A stretch of DNA of 64,000 nt from positions 1,106,501 to 1,170,500 of the forward strand of contig VNWV01000009.1 in NCBI GenBank assembly GCA_009801085.1, in the 5' to 3' direction. Position numbers and translations under genes: made by a program. Below, in pieces: positions 23,000-34,881 of this stretch (within the stretch, counting starts at the first letter, position 1; every line of letters starts with the position of its first letter). The notes under the pieces are model-generated. The model did no database searches and was not told the DNA's origin. It worked only from the letters and a program-made list of their open reading frames with translations. Source of the stretch: Lasiodiplodia sp. COLG20 (lineage: Eukaryota > Ascomycota > Dothideomycetes > Botryosphaeriales > Botryosphaeriaceae).

Positions 23000-23551
23000 T
23001 CACCAGTGGTCGCCAACGAGACGCTGATAGGACAGGCCGGACGAGGCGCGACGGCGGGCTTCTCGGAGCTCCTCAATAGCCTGCTGCTCGCGGAGGTGGT
23101 AGCGGTGCTCCTCGGCGGCGCGCAGGTCCTCGTAGGAGCGGAAGGGGAAGTACTGCTGGTAGGGCACGCCTGGGGGCGGATCGTCATGTAGGCCCTCCTC
23201 GTGCTCGGAGGGGGTGACGCAACGGATGCTCTGGTAGCCGGGCGGGGTCTGGCGGGGCGGCGGGAGCGGCGAGTCGCGGTGGTGGTGGAGGGCGAGGCGG
23301 GCGTCGGGTTCGGCGTCGGCAGGTGTGGCGGAGGCAGACTTCTGGTCAGTGCTCGAGTCGTGGGTGGCGTGGGCGTGGACGAAGACGGCGTGCAGCAGGC
23401 CCTTGAGCTTGTGCACAAAGCGCACGAGCTCGTGGCGCGGGTGCAGGTCGCGTAGCTTCTGACGCAGACGCTGCACCGGTCGTTTCTTGCTGCGCGGAGG
23501 GGGCATGCGAGAGAAGGAGGGAGCTGGAGCGGCGAAGGTCTGGACGGCCAT
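23000..23551 (-). CDS. Small unrecognised ORF abutting SEC10
   Basis: An intact frame encodes 183 residues from ATG 23551. Alternative in-frame ATGs lie at 23707 (extra basic N-terminus) and at 23506 (MPPPRSKKRPVQ). G/C-rich third positions and an ordered composition argue that it is real. The N-terminal third is very basic (KKRPVQRLRQKLRDLHPRHE) and resembles a short amphipathic or nucleic-acid-binding segment. A disordered His/Pro/Asp-rich middle follows, then a charged helix (EEHRYHLREQQAIEELREAR) and a C-terminus ending RLVGDHW. I do not recognise the family. Its TGA is at 23002-23000 and the SEC10 ATG at 22994-22992, leaving TCGCC between them. On the other side it is divergent with NUS1. 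Confidence 0.65.
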   Translation of the reverse strand: MAVQTFAAPAPSFSRMPPPRSKKRPVQRLRQKLRDLHPRHELVRFVHKLKGLLHAVFVHAHATHDSSTDQKSASATPADAEPDARLALHHHRDSPLPPPRQTPPGYQSIRCVTPSEHEEGLHDDPPPGVPYQQYFPFRSYEDLRAAEEHRYHLREQQAIEELREARRRASSGLSYQRLVGDHW

Positions 23552-23799
23552 CCATGTCGGCCAAGTTAAGCTCGCGTGTTGAGCCACAGGCCACATCATA
23601 GCCGTGCGTCGCGTAGGGCTGCGCCGAGCCTTCTGCGCCTGCTTCTCTGACGACGCCTCAACACTTTCATGCCACCCTACTATATACATGGCGTGACCCG
23701 CGCGCATTGATGCACAGACACTGATCCTCCCGCGCCCGCCTCCGCTTTCCCAGTGCTGCCTCCGCGACCTCTCCGTCCCTGTCCTCCACGCCCGCAGCT

Positions 23800-24921
23800 A
23801 TGGTCGGCCTCCGCGAATCAGCTGCTCTCCGCAACGGCGCCCATCCCGATGGCCGCCCGCTGGGTCCCCGCGAGCGCGAGGCTCTCCTCAAGCCGTACCT
23901 GCCATCCAGCACGACCCAGTCCTCGTCCGCCCGCCGTCCGTCGCAGAAAGGCCAGCGCAAGAAGCCCATGCGCCAATTCCTCCGCCAGCAGCTCTACCTC
24001 ATCACCTACCTCACCATCCAAGCCATCTTTTCGCTCTACGTACGCCTACGAACCGCCTACCATGCCGTCGGCGACCGCCTATGGGCCCTCATGTACTACC
24101 ACCACCGCGCACCCGAGCTTATACAGAAGGACACGAAGCACCTCAGCAAGCTGCCCCAGCACCTGAGCATCGTCCTGGACTTCAACGACGACGAGCAGCG
24201 CGGAGCTGGCCTTGAGGGCTTGGTGAACGATATCAGCGAAGTCGCTGCATGGTGCGCCAGTGCCGGAATTCCCGCGCTGAGCGTCTACGAGAAGACCGGT
24301 ATGTCCGCTGCCGCGCGTGGTTGGCGCCTTTTCTAAACACTCCGTGACAGGCATCCTCAAGAACTATCTTCCTGCCACCCACCGTGCAATTTCTCAAAGA
24401 CTGGAGTCCTACTTTGGCGCTGAGAAGAAACCCACTCTCTCCCTCCGTGCTCCGAACCTTCCGTCCTTCAGCCCCCCTGGCACGCCTCCCGAGCCCGCCG
24501 CCGCGTCGTCTCATGATGCCAACGGCCGTGCTCCTCTCTCCCACCTGACGATCCTCCTCCTCAGCGCCGAGGACGGACGCAGTACACTTGTCGATCTGAC
24601 GAAAACACTGACGGAAATGTCGCAGCGTAACAAGCTTGCGCCGTCCGATATTTCCATGGAGCTGATTGATGCCGAGATTACCGAGAGTGTTATGGGGGAG
24701 CCTGACCTGCTGATCCTGTTTGGTCCGAGAGTCGAGCTCAAGGGATATCCGCCGTGGCAGGTCCGATTGACGGAGATTTAGTAAGTCGAACCCAAGACTT
24801 GCATGTATCACGACAGCTAACAGCATCCAGCCATACTCCGGATACCTCGAGCGTCAGCTACCAGACCTTCCTACGCGGCTTGCACAAGTTTGCAAAGGCT
24901 CAGATGCGGTTTGGCAGGTAG
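23800..24921 (+). CDS. NUS1: Nus1/NgBR-type cis-prenyltransferase subunit
   Basis: Three exons (23800-24298, 24351-24780, 24831-24921) encode 339 residues. Nus1 is the non-catalytic but essential partner of the Rer2/Srt1-type dehydrodolichyl diphosphate synthase in the ER, needed for dolichol and hence glycosylation. Evidence: a single N-terminal hydrophobic segment (about 65-85, LYLITYLTIQAIFSLYVRL), then a cis-prenyltransferase-like fold with LSIVLDFND in place of the catalytic Asp-containing motif, AAWCASAGIPALSVYEKTGILK, PDLLILFGPRVELKGYPPWQ and the C-terminal RxG-type ending (QMRFGR). The C-terminal RxG motif is known to be required for activity of the heteromer. The promoter is shared with the divergent ORF-SEC10 unit. 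Confidence 0.9.
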
Positions 24922-26170
24922 ATTCACAAGGAGAGCCGCTGAATGGCTGTCAATATTTGGTCCTTTCCAGCGAAAGCAGGCAATGCTGCATTCTTAATTC
25001 GATAGAAGCGTTCCCTGGCGTTGACGCTGGGTCATTTCTGCTCAAACATCTGTCCTACAGCAGGTTTTCTTTCCAAGCATTGTATCTTCCCATAGATACC
25101 CTGAGTCCTCCAAAGGAGGATTCAAATAGAGCGAGATACATTTCTCTTTTCAACCATCTCAGCTTTGAGAAATCTTCGGCATTGCCGCTCAGCGTAGCAT
25201 AATTATTGTGTACAGCGATCAGCATATATATTTACAGGGGTGTAAATGATACGACTTTGAATCCTCAATGCCCAATAGCATCTCCACCACAACTCCGTCA
25301 GCTCCCATAACTCATCACCCAGACTACCATTCTTTTTTTCCCCCTAAAGAAATCCAATAGCGTTCGCTGTTGGCTGCTGAATCCCATTTCGAGAAGATGG
25401 CAGTCGTGTCTGGACCAAAGCTGCGTAGACTGCGCACAACATTACTAGTCCGAAACGACCAACCCCTAAGTTAGTCGCTTCGACTGTTTAATTGCAAGCA
25501 AATTTCGATTATGGGACAACGACCCACAGGATATGCCCACTCGAAGCCCTGACTCACCACTAAGCGAACATTGCGGCCGTTCTTGAGCGAGAAGCACGAC
25601 AAACCGGGGGAACGGAAACATTGAAATAGCCTAGAAACAAGAGGCATGATAAATCAATAGTCCTTTTTACGACGCCACTTCTTCTCAAGTAGGCGAGGCA
25701 AGCGTGCGGAAAGGATAATCGAAGCTGCAAGAGCGAACGACAGCCAACAAATGGTAGTACTAAACAAAATAATAGATTCTATACTAAACTCACGTCTCTT
25801 CTCTCAAAAATGAAAAGTCTGACGTAATCTATCTCTCTCCCATCACCATCGGATTCCTTCCACATTGTGAGAGAGATATCTGCATGTCCTTTCCCACCCT
25901 CTCGCCTCGTCAACGCCCAGCGAAGAGTTACCGAAGTAAAGGCAAGAGAGAAAACAACTACAAGAAACCAGCCGCAAATAAAGTCAAAAGAGTCTCATGT
26001 CGGCGATATAGGTAGAGGATCCCCAACTAGACAATGGCAGAAGTCCCTGCTAACCCTGACCACGTTCATGCATTCCCTCCCGCCCGTCAAGTGCATAACA
26101 TCCATCAAGTCCAATTCCGCAATAAACACCCTCACCTGTCTATCACCGTATCGACGGTTCGTGCACACCT
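24922..26170. other. Convergent 3' region between NUS1 and myosin I
   Basis: No supported gene. The region is A/T-rich and receives the terminators of both convergent genes. Several plus-strand frames at 25867-26600 are antisense shadows of the myosin tail. Confidence 0.5.
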
Positions 26171-29100
26171 CTACCAGTCGTCTTCATCATCGTCCTTCTT
26201 GTTCATCGCGGCTTGTCTCGCCCTCAAAGCCTCCGCCAATCCACCAGCCATGCTCGGTGCACCACCGCCTCCGTTGCTCGCTCCGCTCTCAGCCGTTGAG
26301 TAACCGCTGTCCCTCGGGGCCGGCGGCGGCGCAGGTTTCCGGCCAGCCGGGCGTTTGGCTGGGGGGGCTGGAGGAGCTGGCTTCTTGGCAGCCGCGGCTG
26401 CGACACCGTTGGGAGGCGTGGGGACGGGGCGGGCGGTTGGTGGCGGCGGAGGAGGGGGAGTAGGTTTGGCAGCCTGGACAACCTCTTCGAGGTACGCAGA
26501 GGGTGCCCAGCCCTGGGCCGAACCATCGAGACGCTTGGCAAGCCACCAGCCTGTTGAAAATGATGTTAGTCCTTGTCCTATTATCTTGAAGTCAAATTTT
26601 TAGGATGGGATAGAAACGCATACCGTTGTTCTCCTTTTGGAGAATGAGGATAACCTCATCTTTCTTAACGCTAAGCTCGCCACTTGTTTGACCATTGAAT
26701 TCATAGAGAGCCTTGAAGGTAGGTTCCCTTGGCGCTGCGGGTGGTCCAGGCGGAGGAGGCGGAGGTGGAGGAGCCCGCCCTGACGACGATGACGGGGTGC
26801 GTGAATGGCCATTTGACAATGCAGCAACTGGCTGTGGCACGGCCCTGGGCTGCTCTGCCGCAGCGGGAGCAGGTGTGGGCTTCGGACGGTTGGCCAGTTT
26901 CGAAGGGCCGCCGCCAGGGCCGCCAGGTCGCAGAAGCTTGCCCTTGGAGATTGGCTTCGCTGCGATCTGCTTTCCCTTTGGTGTCGGCTTGGAAACCGAG
27001 TTGGGCGGCTCTCCTGCGCTGGTATGGATCGTTGAGCTCTTGTACAGGTCCTGTTGCGCCGGGACCTGCGGGTCCTTTTGAGTCTTGACAACAGCTATCT
27101 TGCCAGGCTTCTTATTGTATTCGACGGTTGGTCCGATCTTGAGCTCAAAGGTGCCGCGGGTGGCATTCGTAAGATGAGTGAAGAATTCGGTCTTGAAAAT
27201 GCAGTGGACAAGAGGATCCGGTTCCTGTGGTGAAGCGGCTCCTATCGAGAACCAATCATCCTTGAGGTTCGAGCAGCTTATGAACTTGATAGCCCCCAGG
27301 GTGATTGTCCGTTCCGCGAGAATGGTGATTTGCTTGTTGACCATGGCCTGCTTGACGATGTAGACGTTCTTGTTCGTCAGAATCAGCGTACGAGGCTCAG
27401 CCTTACTCGAGCGACCAAGCTTCGAGACAAGTACTTCCGCCCTGCATGAGAAGAGCACCGGTTCTCCCTTGATGTTGATGGAGTCCGCCATGACCTCGCC
27501 GGGGCCTCCATGATTAGCAATTCCCAAGTAGTCTCCCATGAACCGACGGGAACCAGTCAAACTGTAACGTCTTCTCTCCTTCCTGCCGGCCAAGACTTGG
27601 TGGCCTTGATCACGCCACTGAATGAACTCCTTACCGCCGTTAAGCTTCCTCCAGAACCGCTGGATACGGATCGCACACTCGGTGCGGTATCGCAAGTAGT
27701 TGCGCCAAGCACGTTGGATCCTAATGGCCATGTTGTGCCAATACCTGTCTCTCATGGTCTCCAGAGCGAAAAGCGTCTCAGGAGTCTTGATGAACACCTT
27801 TGAGACACCCATTTGCCACTCCTCCGCAGGAATGCTAGTATCCTTAAGGATCTGCTTGGCTCCCGTCTTGTAGTCACCAGTCCAGGTATATTCTCCTGCA
27901 TACGAAGTCTTCGGTGACAGAAGGAAGAAGCGCTCGACGAACTTTTCGAATGTTTGACGAGAAGCAAAACCAGCACGGCGGATTCTGACGTTCTCCTGGA
28001 GACCGAGATACTTGATCTGATGCAGGACGTTGGCCTCGTTGAACTCGCTGGGCGACTTGTTCTCGTTCGGCTTGATGGTGCGGATGTACGACGGAGAGGC
28101 CTTCATGAGAGTTGCGACTAGGTCGTTCGCGGAAACCTTGATCTTATCACCAGCGGTCGGCGGACGGCGCTTGTTGTCCGTATCAACCTGGTGAGGGAAC
28201 AGCGTGTGGACGAACTGGTTCGAGCTCTGGCCGACTAAGACAAGCAAGTCCTTGAGGAGCTGGTCCTTATTCTTGTCCGTCATTCCCTGGACCGCGTACT
28301 CGACGTCACCGGCATAGTGCTTGATGATGAAGTTTCCTTGGCGTGCTGCGAAGTTGGGATGCGAAGAGAGACCGTTGAGACGCTGGACGAAGGTGTTGTC
28401 GGCGGCGGAGGGGTCGGCGTGGGCGGTCGCGCAGGCATCGTTGAGGGTAGCGAAGACACCGGCGGGCCTCTTCTCTTCGATCAGTTCGCAGACGACCTTG
28501 TTATCGAAATACTTGATGGGGGTCCATTTGATCTGTTCTCTTTCATATTCTTCTTGCTCAGTCTTCAAGGTCAGCTGGATGAAGATCTGTTGCAGCTTCT
28601 CATTGACGTAGTTAATGCACAGTTGCTCAAAGCTGTTGCGCTCGAAGATCTCGAAGCCATAGATATCCAAGATACCTATCGAGTGGGCTTGTTCTCCACG
28701 AGCCTTCAGGGACATGTTGATTCTCATGACGATCCAATCGAACATGTTAAAGTAGATGGCCTTCGACAGAGCGTCTCGGACAGAAGCTGCTTGCGCACGG
28801 TTCAATGGAACGTCGTAAACAGAGCCTCTCCGGCCGCCGCGGCTGGTCTCCATGACTCTCTGGGTCAGAGCCTTGTTGACGTGCGCCGAATCCACCTCCA
28901 ATAGATAGGCAACGAAATCAACGACGGACTGGTCTGATATGGCTGCATTCCCCTCATCGTTTTCTACGAATGTTACGTTGCCCAGCCATAGAATGGTCGA
29001 GAGCATGCGGAACACGTTGTCCTGCTCCTCTTGTGACATGCCAATAATCTTCATGGCGTTGAGGGTATCGTTGAATTCAGCGAGATCGTCTATGCCGTCC

Positions 29101-30036
29101 ACATCATAACACTGCGATTTGCTTGTGTAGACGTAGGACTGCGGCTGCTGTATGCCAAACGACTCCCTGTAGCTCTGCGAGGCGCCCTTGGCGAATTGGT
29201 AGAAGATGTGGAAGTTTCTCTCGTTCTTGATCTGGCCGACGACTCGCGACTTCTCGAGAAGGTAGTTGTTGATGTTTGCTCCGACGGGCTCTCCTTGCGA
29301 ATTGAACTGGATTTCGAGATACTTTCCGAATCTCGACGAGTTGTTGTTGCGCAAGGTCTTTGCGTTTCCGAAGGACTCGAGCAGCGGGTTCGTTGCTAGC
29401 ACCATGTCCTTGATCTCCTGAATGGAACTGTTGCTGCCGCCCGACACGTTGGCGATGTACTGCATAAGCCGCTTCGCTGCCTCGGTCTTGCCGGCTCCTG
29501 ATTCGCCGGAAATGATGACACACTGGTTCTCCTTGTAGGCGTTCATGTTGTAGTATGCGGACTCGGCGATGGCGAAGACGTGCGGCGGCATCTGCACAGC
29601 GTAGCATCAGTACCCCAGCAGCGCAGGCACATTCCTTGGTACTCTCACCTCTAGCCTGTTCTTTCCCTTGTAGCCGTCCAGCACCTGATCCGTGTATATT
29701 CCCAGGTCGCGGAATGGGTTGACCGAGACCAGCACGTGGCCGATGTAGGTGTAGATTTCGCCATTCTCAAAGCGCTTCTTCAGGTTGTCGTTGATGGCCT
29801 CGTTGGAGATCTTGCTGATCAGCGTCAGGTCGGACACGCCGACTTCCTTCTTCTTGGTCGTCTCGAAGACGGCCTTCTTGGAGAATCCCTTTCCGCCGCC
29901 GCCGCCAGCAGCGGCCTGCTTGGAGCCGCCCTGGTCCTTCTTGCGCCCTGCGCGCTTGGTAACGGCCTGGGGGTGGACAGTCTGGTTAGTCAAGTTGCTT
30001 GAGCTCCTGGGGCGTGGGTTGTCGGCAGCTCACCAT
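26171..30036 (-). CDS. Class I myosin (myoA/MYO5 type)
   Basis: Four exons (30036-30034, 29966-29649, 29591-26624, 26550-26171) encode 1222 residues. This actin motor acts at endocytic sites and hyphal tips. Domains: head with P-loop GESGAGKT (about 136-143), switch region NNNSSRFGK, and a TEDS-rule phosphorylatable Ser at about 364 in RRGSVY. Two IQ-like segments follow ([14 protein letters not shown] and the next IRIQRFWRK), then a TH1 lipid-binding tail with a Pro/Ala-rich TH2 stretch. An SH3 domain starts at [16 protein letters not shown], and after another Pro-rich linker the acidic Arp2/3-activating end KKDDDEDDW finishes the protein. The first coding exon is only the ATG itself (ATG|GTGAGC), so translation starts [11 protein letters not shown]. 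The SH3 domain is split by the last intron. Confidence 0.94.
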
Positions 30037-30631
30037 GGTGGGTCCGGTGTGCGCCCTGAAGGCAGTCAGGAACAGCTGCACCCCACGAGTCGGGGGCGGG
30101 TATGACGATTCGGGGCGGCTGTCGCGTGTTCAGAGGAGCAGCCTGGGTCGAGTCGACAGGCGCGAGCTGCGAGTGAGGGTCGCGAGGGGAGAGAGGGTTT
30201 GCGCGCAATGGTGATCGCAATGGAGCGCGGTATGTTACGGGAGGGCGAAATGAGAGGCCTGGCGTCACTTACTGGGCAGCGTCACGCCCCGGGCTTCGCT
30301 GCGTAAGAGGGGGCCTCGAGCTCTTGGCCGTGTGGCGCCCAGTGGCGGTGCCTGCGCCCCGACGCGCAATCCGCCGGGCCCGCTGCCAGCTGGCCGCTCC
30401 CGCACATCCCGCTGCGCCGTTGCTCTAGACCGATTGATTGCTGCCTGTTCATTATTTGCCGGTACTGTACGAAATCCAACGCTTCCTAAGGTATCCCAAC
30501 AGAACAAGTACGACGAGAGAAAAAGCGTGCGCTGCTCGTCCAACGCCCAGCCATGCCGCCAATGCTGCCCAAGCGTCATCAGGTAATCCCAAAGAACTCC
30601 GCCCGAACACCCAACCCGAAATAAGTGCTGC
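30037..30631. other. Myosin I promoter / Polo kinase 3' region
   Basis: The upstream region of the myosin gene and the 3' flank of the Polo kinase gene, both minus strand. No gene is seen. Confidence 0.5.
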
Positions 30632-33296
30632 CTACGCTGAGCCCCGAGGAGCGTCCCCGCCATAGCGTCCCACCGTCACCCATTCCTGCTTCTTCTCGTC
30701 CTCCACCAGCGGTCCCTCCCATCGGAGCCGCGCCGTTTCCCGCGTTGAACAGCCCAGCCCGCCGCCCGCGACCCAACCGTCAATGACCGTCGTGATGAAT
30801 TGCAGCTTCTCCTTGAGGTAGTTCGCCTCCGCGAGCGCCTTGATCGGCGCACCCTTTTCTCCTGTAGCATTGAGTAGGGTGCGCAGAGAGGTCGTCAGAG
30901 TGTTGCGCGTTTTGATGTACCTGTAAGGCACCTCACCGTACTGCTCCAAGTACTGTGCTGCCTCCAACGACAGACACGTAAAGTTACAGAAGCAGCCGTC
31001 TGACGAGAGCACAAGCTTCGTGTGGTCGGGGAAATTGAACTGCAACTTCCGTGAGTGATTATTCTCACCGCAATGATCTGCTTAACTTCGCTTACCTGGA
31101 ACGAGCCATCGCCGAATCCCCAGATTCCCACGCTCCCGAATCGTTGATAGAACCGGACGAACACAGCAACCTCGTCGTCTTCTTCCTGCACCGAGTCGCC
31201 TTGGGAGGGGCCTTGCTGGCACATGTACTTGCCAAACTTGGCCCATAGAATGCCAGTGGTACGTCTCCTCTCCTTTGCAAGCTCCGTGTTGCGCAATCCC
31301 TTCTCGCCGCAGTCGGTGTAGTACTCAAGTGGCACTTTGTCGACTGAGCTTGGTTCTTTTCCAAGCGACTGCAGGTGCCTGTAGCCATCTCGGACCACTA
31401 CATGGGTCACTGGATCGCGCGTCGTGGCTCCTAAGATGCATCCAATATTACCGTTTTCAAGAACGTATCCGACGCCATGCTTCCTTGAGTAGTCCACCCA
31501 TTTCGATACGAATGGGAGCGAATACGAACTGGCTGGCTTCCGCGTTGCGTAGGGCCGGTTGGCCAAAGCTCGGGCAATGTTGTCGCGGAAAGTCGAGACT
31601 CGCGCAAGTACCGACTCGGGATCAGAGTGAGGGACCAGAGAGGGTTCGGAGGGCGTGGACGGGCGCGAAGCCGGTTCCAGTGAGTCCACCCTCTCAGGCT
31701 GTCTTCTCTTGAACGGCGCCGGAACCTTAGGGATGGGCTCAACCTCGCCTAGCTCCTCTAAGGAAGAGTCTGCCGGCATTTCTCTGGTGGATTTAGCCGC
31801 TGGCGCAGTGTGAATCTCTCTTGACGGCCTTGGTGGTCTCTGCGCACTAACTGTGCGAATTGTTGCCTGTACGCTTCTGGTGCGCTTCGGTCTCTCAAGC
31901 TTCTCGCCTGTTTGAAGGGGCTGTGGCGCAACATTCTCCTTGTGAGAGAGCGACCTGCCTCCTCTCGTGGGTGGTTTCATAAGTGCAGATTGAGCACGGT
32001 CGTTTCCGGTAATCTCAGCCAAGTAACCCCCTTCCTGAGATGATTCTTTTTCCTCCACAATTTCACTCAGACCGCAGGGGTTGACGTCCGGCCAGTCATT
32101 ACGATCTGGGTATGGCACATAGACACTGTCAGACGGGATAGGAACCACCGGCTGGCGCCCAAGGGCGAGTTCCTTTTCGCAGTCCTTCACGACAGACCTT
32201 ATCTTCCTGCCTCCAATAACGGAGAAGACCTTCCCCTCCGCAACCTCACCGACGCCCGACTCCTTACACAGCTTGAACCACTCGTCAGAGTAGCCGCGGG
32301 CACGTGCCGACGGAGGAAGCGATCTTGTGGGCCATTTGGGAGCACCTGCCTTGTATTTAACATCCAGCCTTGCAGGAAGATATCCAAGCTTGAAGAAGTC
32401 GTGGCTGACAATCTGGTCCGGATTTGGCCTGTCATCCTCATGTACCAGAAGCGATCCCACGAGATCCTTTAGCTCGAGGCAAATGTCGTTGGTCGTCTTT
32501 CCAGCATCCGGCCAGCTGTAGTCGCGCGTCTGGAGCTTCTTGTAGATGTCTTCCCTCTTTGGCGCATGGAACGGCGCTTTGCCAACAGCCAGAGTATAGG
32601 CGATGATTCCGATAGCCCAGAGATCGACCTTCTCATTGTGGCCCTTGCCACCCTTCTCGAGAATTTCCGGCGCGAGGTAATTCGGCGTTCCGCACATGGT
32701 AGTTCTTCGCGCTCCAAGGTCGTTTTGTGAGATCAGCACAGCGGCGAGACCGAAGTCTCCCACTTTGACATTCATGTCCTTATCAAGGAAGAGATTGCCT
32801 GTCTTCAGATCTCTGTGGATAATATTTCTGTGGTGGAGGTATTTGACAGCGCCGCACGTCTGGATTAGGAAACGGCGAATCTCAGGCATGGTGAAATGCC
32901 TCCGCTTCTTGAGGATATCTGCTAGCGAGCCGTTGTCGCAGATTTCAAGGACAACGTATGTGCTGCTTTCGAAGGAGAAAGCACGGTAGAAATCGACAAT
33001 GTTTGGATGGTGGAGCTTGGAGTGTATTTGCAGCTCCGTGACAAACTATGCTGGACGTCAGCACAACGCGCGCAGGTACGCCAAAGTCCGCTAACCTTCT
33101 GCGCAAGCTTTGGGGGTTCCATTTTCGACCTGACGATCTTCAAGGCGACCATCCGTCCGGTGGGCTTGCCGTTGTCGAGAAGGGCGGCGCGATGGCAGAT
33201 GGCGAAACCGCCCTTCCCGAGTTGTTCTCCCGTTTCATATTCAAACCTGCGTGGTTCCCGCACGAGCGATGGAGGCGGGTCGGCGTGGACAGACAT
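30632..33296 (-). CDS. Polo-like kinase
   Basis: Three exons (33296-33096, 33045-31096, 31039-30632) encode 852 residues. It is a Ser/Thr kinase for mitotic entry, spindle and septation control (Cdc5, Plo1, PlkA family). The kinase domain has the glycine loop GEQLGKGGFA (about 22-31), catalytic Lys in VALKIVRSK, HRDLKTGN with the catalytic Asp at about 146, DFGLA at about 164, and a T-loop ending TTMCGTPNYLAPE, as in Plks. A long linker (about 320-540), rich in Pro/Arg/Ser, separates it from two polo boxes: the first at WVDYSRKHGVGYVLENGNIG and the second at VFVRFYQRFGSVGIWGFGDG. The linker accounts for the larger size compared with the roughly 700-residue yeast enzyme. It is divergent with the OPA3-like gene. 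Confidence 0.93.
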
Positions 33297-33676
33297 TTCG
33301 CAGTGGTGGTTGAGTGCTTCTTGGAGATTGGGCAGAGGCGGTCTGAGAAATCGGGGTTTGTGTTTACAGTCCCGCGTGCCCTAGCAACCAGCGGGGCCCC
33401 TGCTTCGACTGCCAGCCACCAGCGAATGCGTCCCCACTAGGCCCGAACAGCCAGGCGCTACCAAGCTTCCCGCCGAGCGCCGACATGACGCACCTCTCAG
33501 CTCCTGCATTGCCCGCAAACCGTGTCCATCCCGAAGACTAAAGGAGAGCCCATCGCATTGGGAATCGACATCCACAGATTTCCACGCGCACTTGATTTCG
33601 ATGGCTTGAAATCGCCGCCCGCTCTCTCCACACGCTTCCTGCCAGCTCCGCACATCCGTTATAGGCAGCAGCAACC
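33297..33676. promoter_or_regulatory. Divergent promoter, Polo kinase / OPA3-like
   Basis: A 380-bp region between two divergent start codons. No factor-binding site could be assigned with confidence. Confidence 0.45.
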
Positions 33677-34460
33677 ATGTCCCTTACTCTGAAGATCGGG
33701 TCTCTCTTCGTCCGTACGCTCGCCAAGCCGATTGCCGTGAGTCTACCCAGTTAGAGCTTCCGGGACACAAACTAATTGCGCCCAGAACGGCATAAAACGC
33801 GGCGCCCGCAACCATGAGGGCTTCCGACGAACCTGCGTCGCATTCGCACAATCGCTACACCGTCTCGACGTCCGATGGCGCGTGGGACTACTACAAGATC
33901 CAGCAGTCATAGAACGCCAGATTCAAAGGGAGCTAAAAGAAGCGGAGGCGAAGCGACGCGCATCGCAGGTTCCTACAGTCAAGACCGAGGCACAGACAAA
34001 AGCGGACGACCAGGCGCTACAGAAAGAGAAGGAGGAAATCACGGAGAAGCACAAGCACAAGTCGCCCAGAGTCAGGCCCCTAGCCGAGAACAAGGCCATT
34101 GATATGGGCGCCAATTTTATTTCAGAGGCATTCATGTTTCTCGTTGCCGGCAGCATTATCGTATGGGAGCAGTGGAGATCGAGAAAGAAGGCCAGTGACC
34201 GTCGGGACGTCGTGGATGATAGGCTGGACGAGCTTGCGGAGAAGAACTCGCAGCTTATGGAGGAGATCCGACTGCTCAAGGCCCGCGTGGCCCCGGAAGA
34301 GGTCGCCCGGGAAGAAGCCAAGAAAGATATGGAACACCGTGCTTTAGGCGCATCAGCGGCTCGTGCTGCCCCGTCGGAACCATCAGCAAAAGAAGTGACA
34401 CCAGATGCGGAAACTCCCAGCACCTTGAAAGCTGCAACCTCACAACCCCGAGAAGCCTAG
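33677..34460 (+). CDS. OPA3-like mitochondrial protein
   Basis: Two exons (33677-33736, 33786-34460) encode 244 residues. It matches the OPA3 family, integral mitochondrial proteins linked to membrane lipid and shape control. The N-terminus is a mitochondrial-type leader (MSLTLKIGSLFVRTLAKPIA) running straight into the family signature NGIKRGARNHEGFRRTCVAFAQ. Near the middle is the conserved hydrophobic segment AIDMGANFISEAFMFLVAGSI (roughly 120-150). A coiled-coil stretch follows (DDRLDELAEKNSQLMEEIRLL), then a disordered Ala/Ser/Pro-rich tail that is longer than in yeast and human. The first intron lies exactly after residue 20. Confidence 0.88.
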
Positions 34461-34881
34461 AATCCGCTTTTGGGAATCACTTCGGTACGAACATATTGTA
34501 TAGTCCCGTCATATGTTCACATTCTCTACTCATGACCACTTGTAGATACCCGAATCTCCTATAGTATAGAATCTTCAGTCGAGCTGTCAGGGGGAAAAAA
34601 AATTAGAGGAACCAAGGCGTTTACAGTATATAAAAGTAACCCATTTCATTCTGCGCAGAGAGTGATCGCTTCGTGTCCATTATCAACTAACTACACAATT
34701 CTCGGTTACTTCTGCTGTTGGCTTGCGACTCGCTTTTGATGTTCCTGCTGAAACGGGCAAGATCGATCATCGGGTAGCGCCTTCCCTCTAAACTTTCCAG
34801 CTCACTTATACCCAAGATCCCATCTCTCAAATGAACAAGGTCCTTGTCAAGCCCATCTAGATAGGCGACTAGTGCTTCGTG
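34461..34881. other. Intergenic
   Basis: 3' flank of the OPA3-like gene and promoter of the next gene; A/T-rich, with an A run near 34594. Nothing else is seen. Confidence 0.5.

Noticed and set aside
22795..23418. Overlapping minus-strand Pro/Thr/Arg-rich frame across the ORF-SEC10 junction
   Set aside because: It is the +1 shadow of two real coding frames and would not explain either conserved product.
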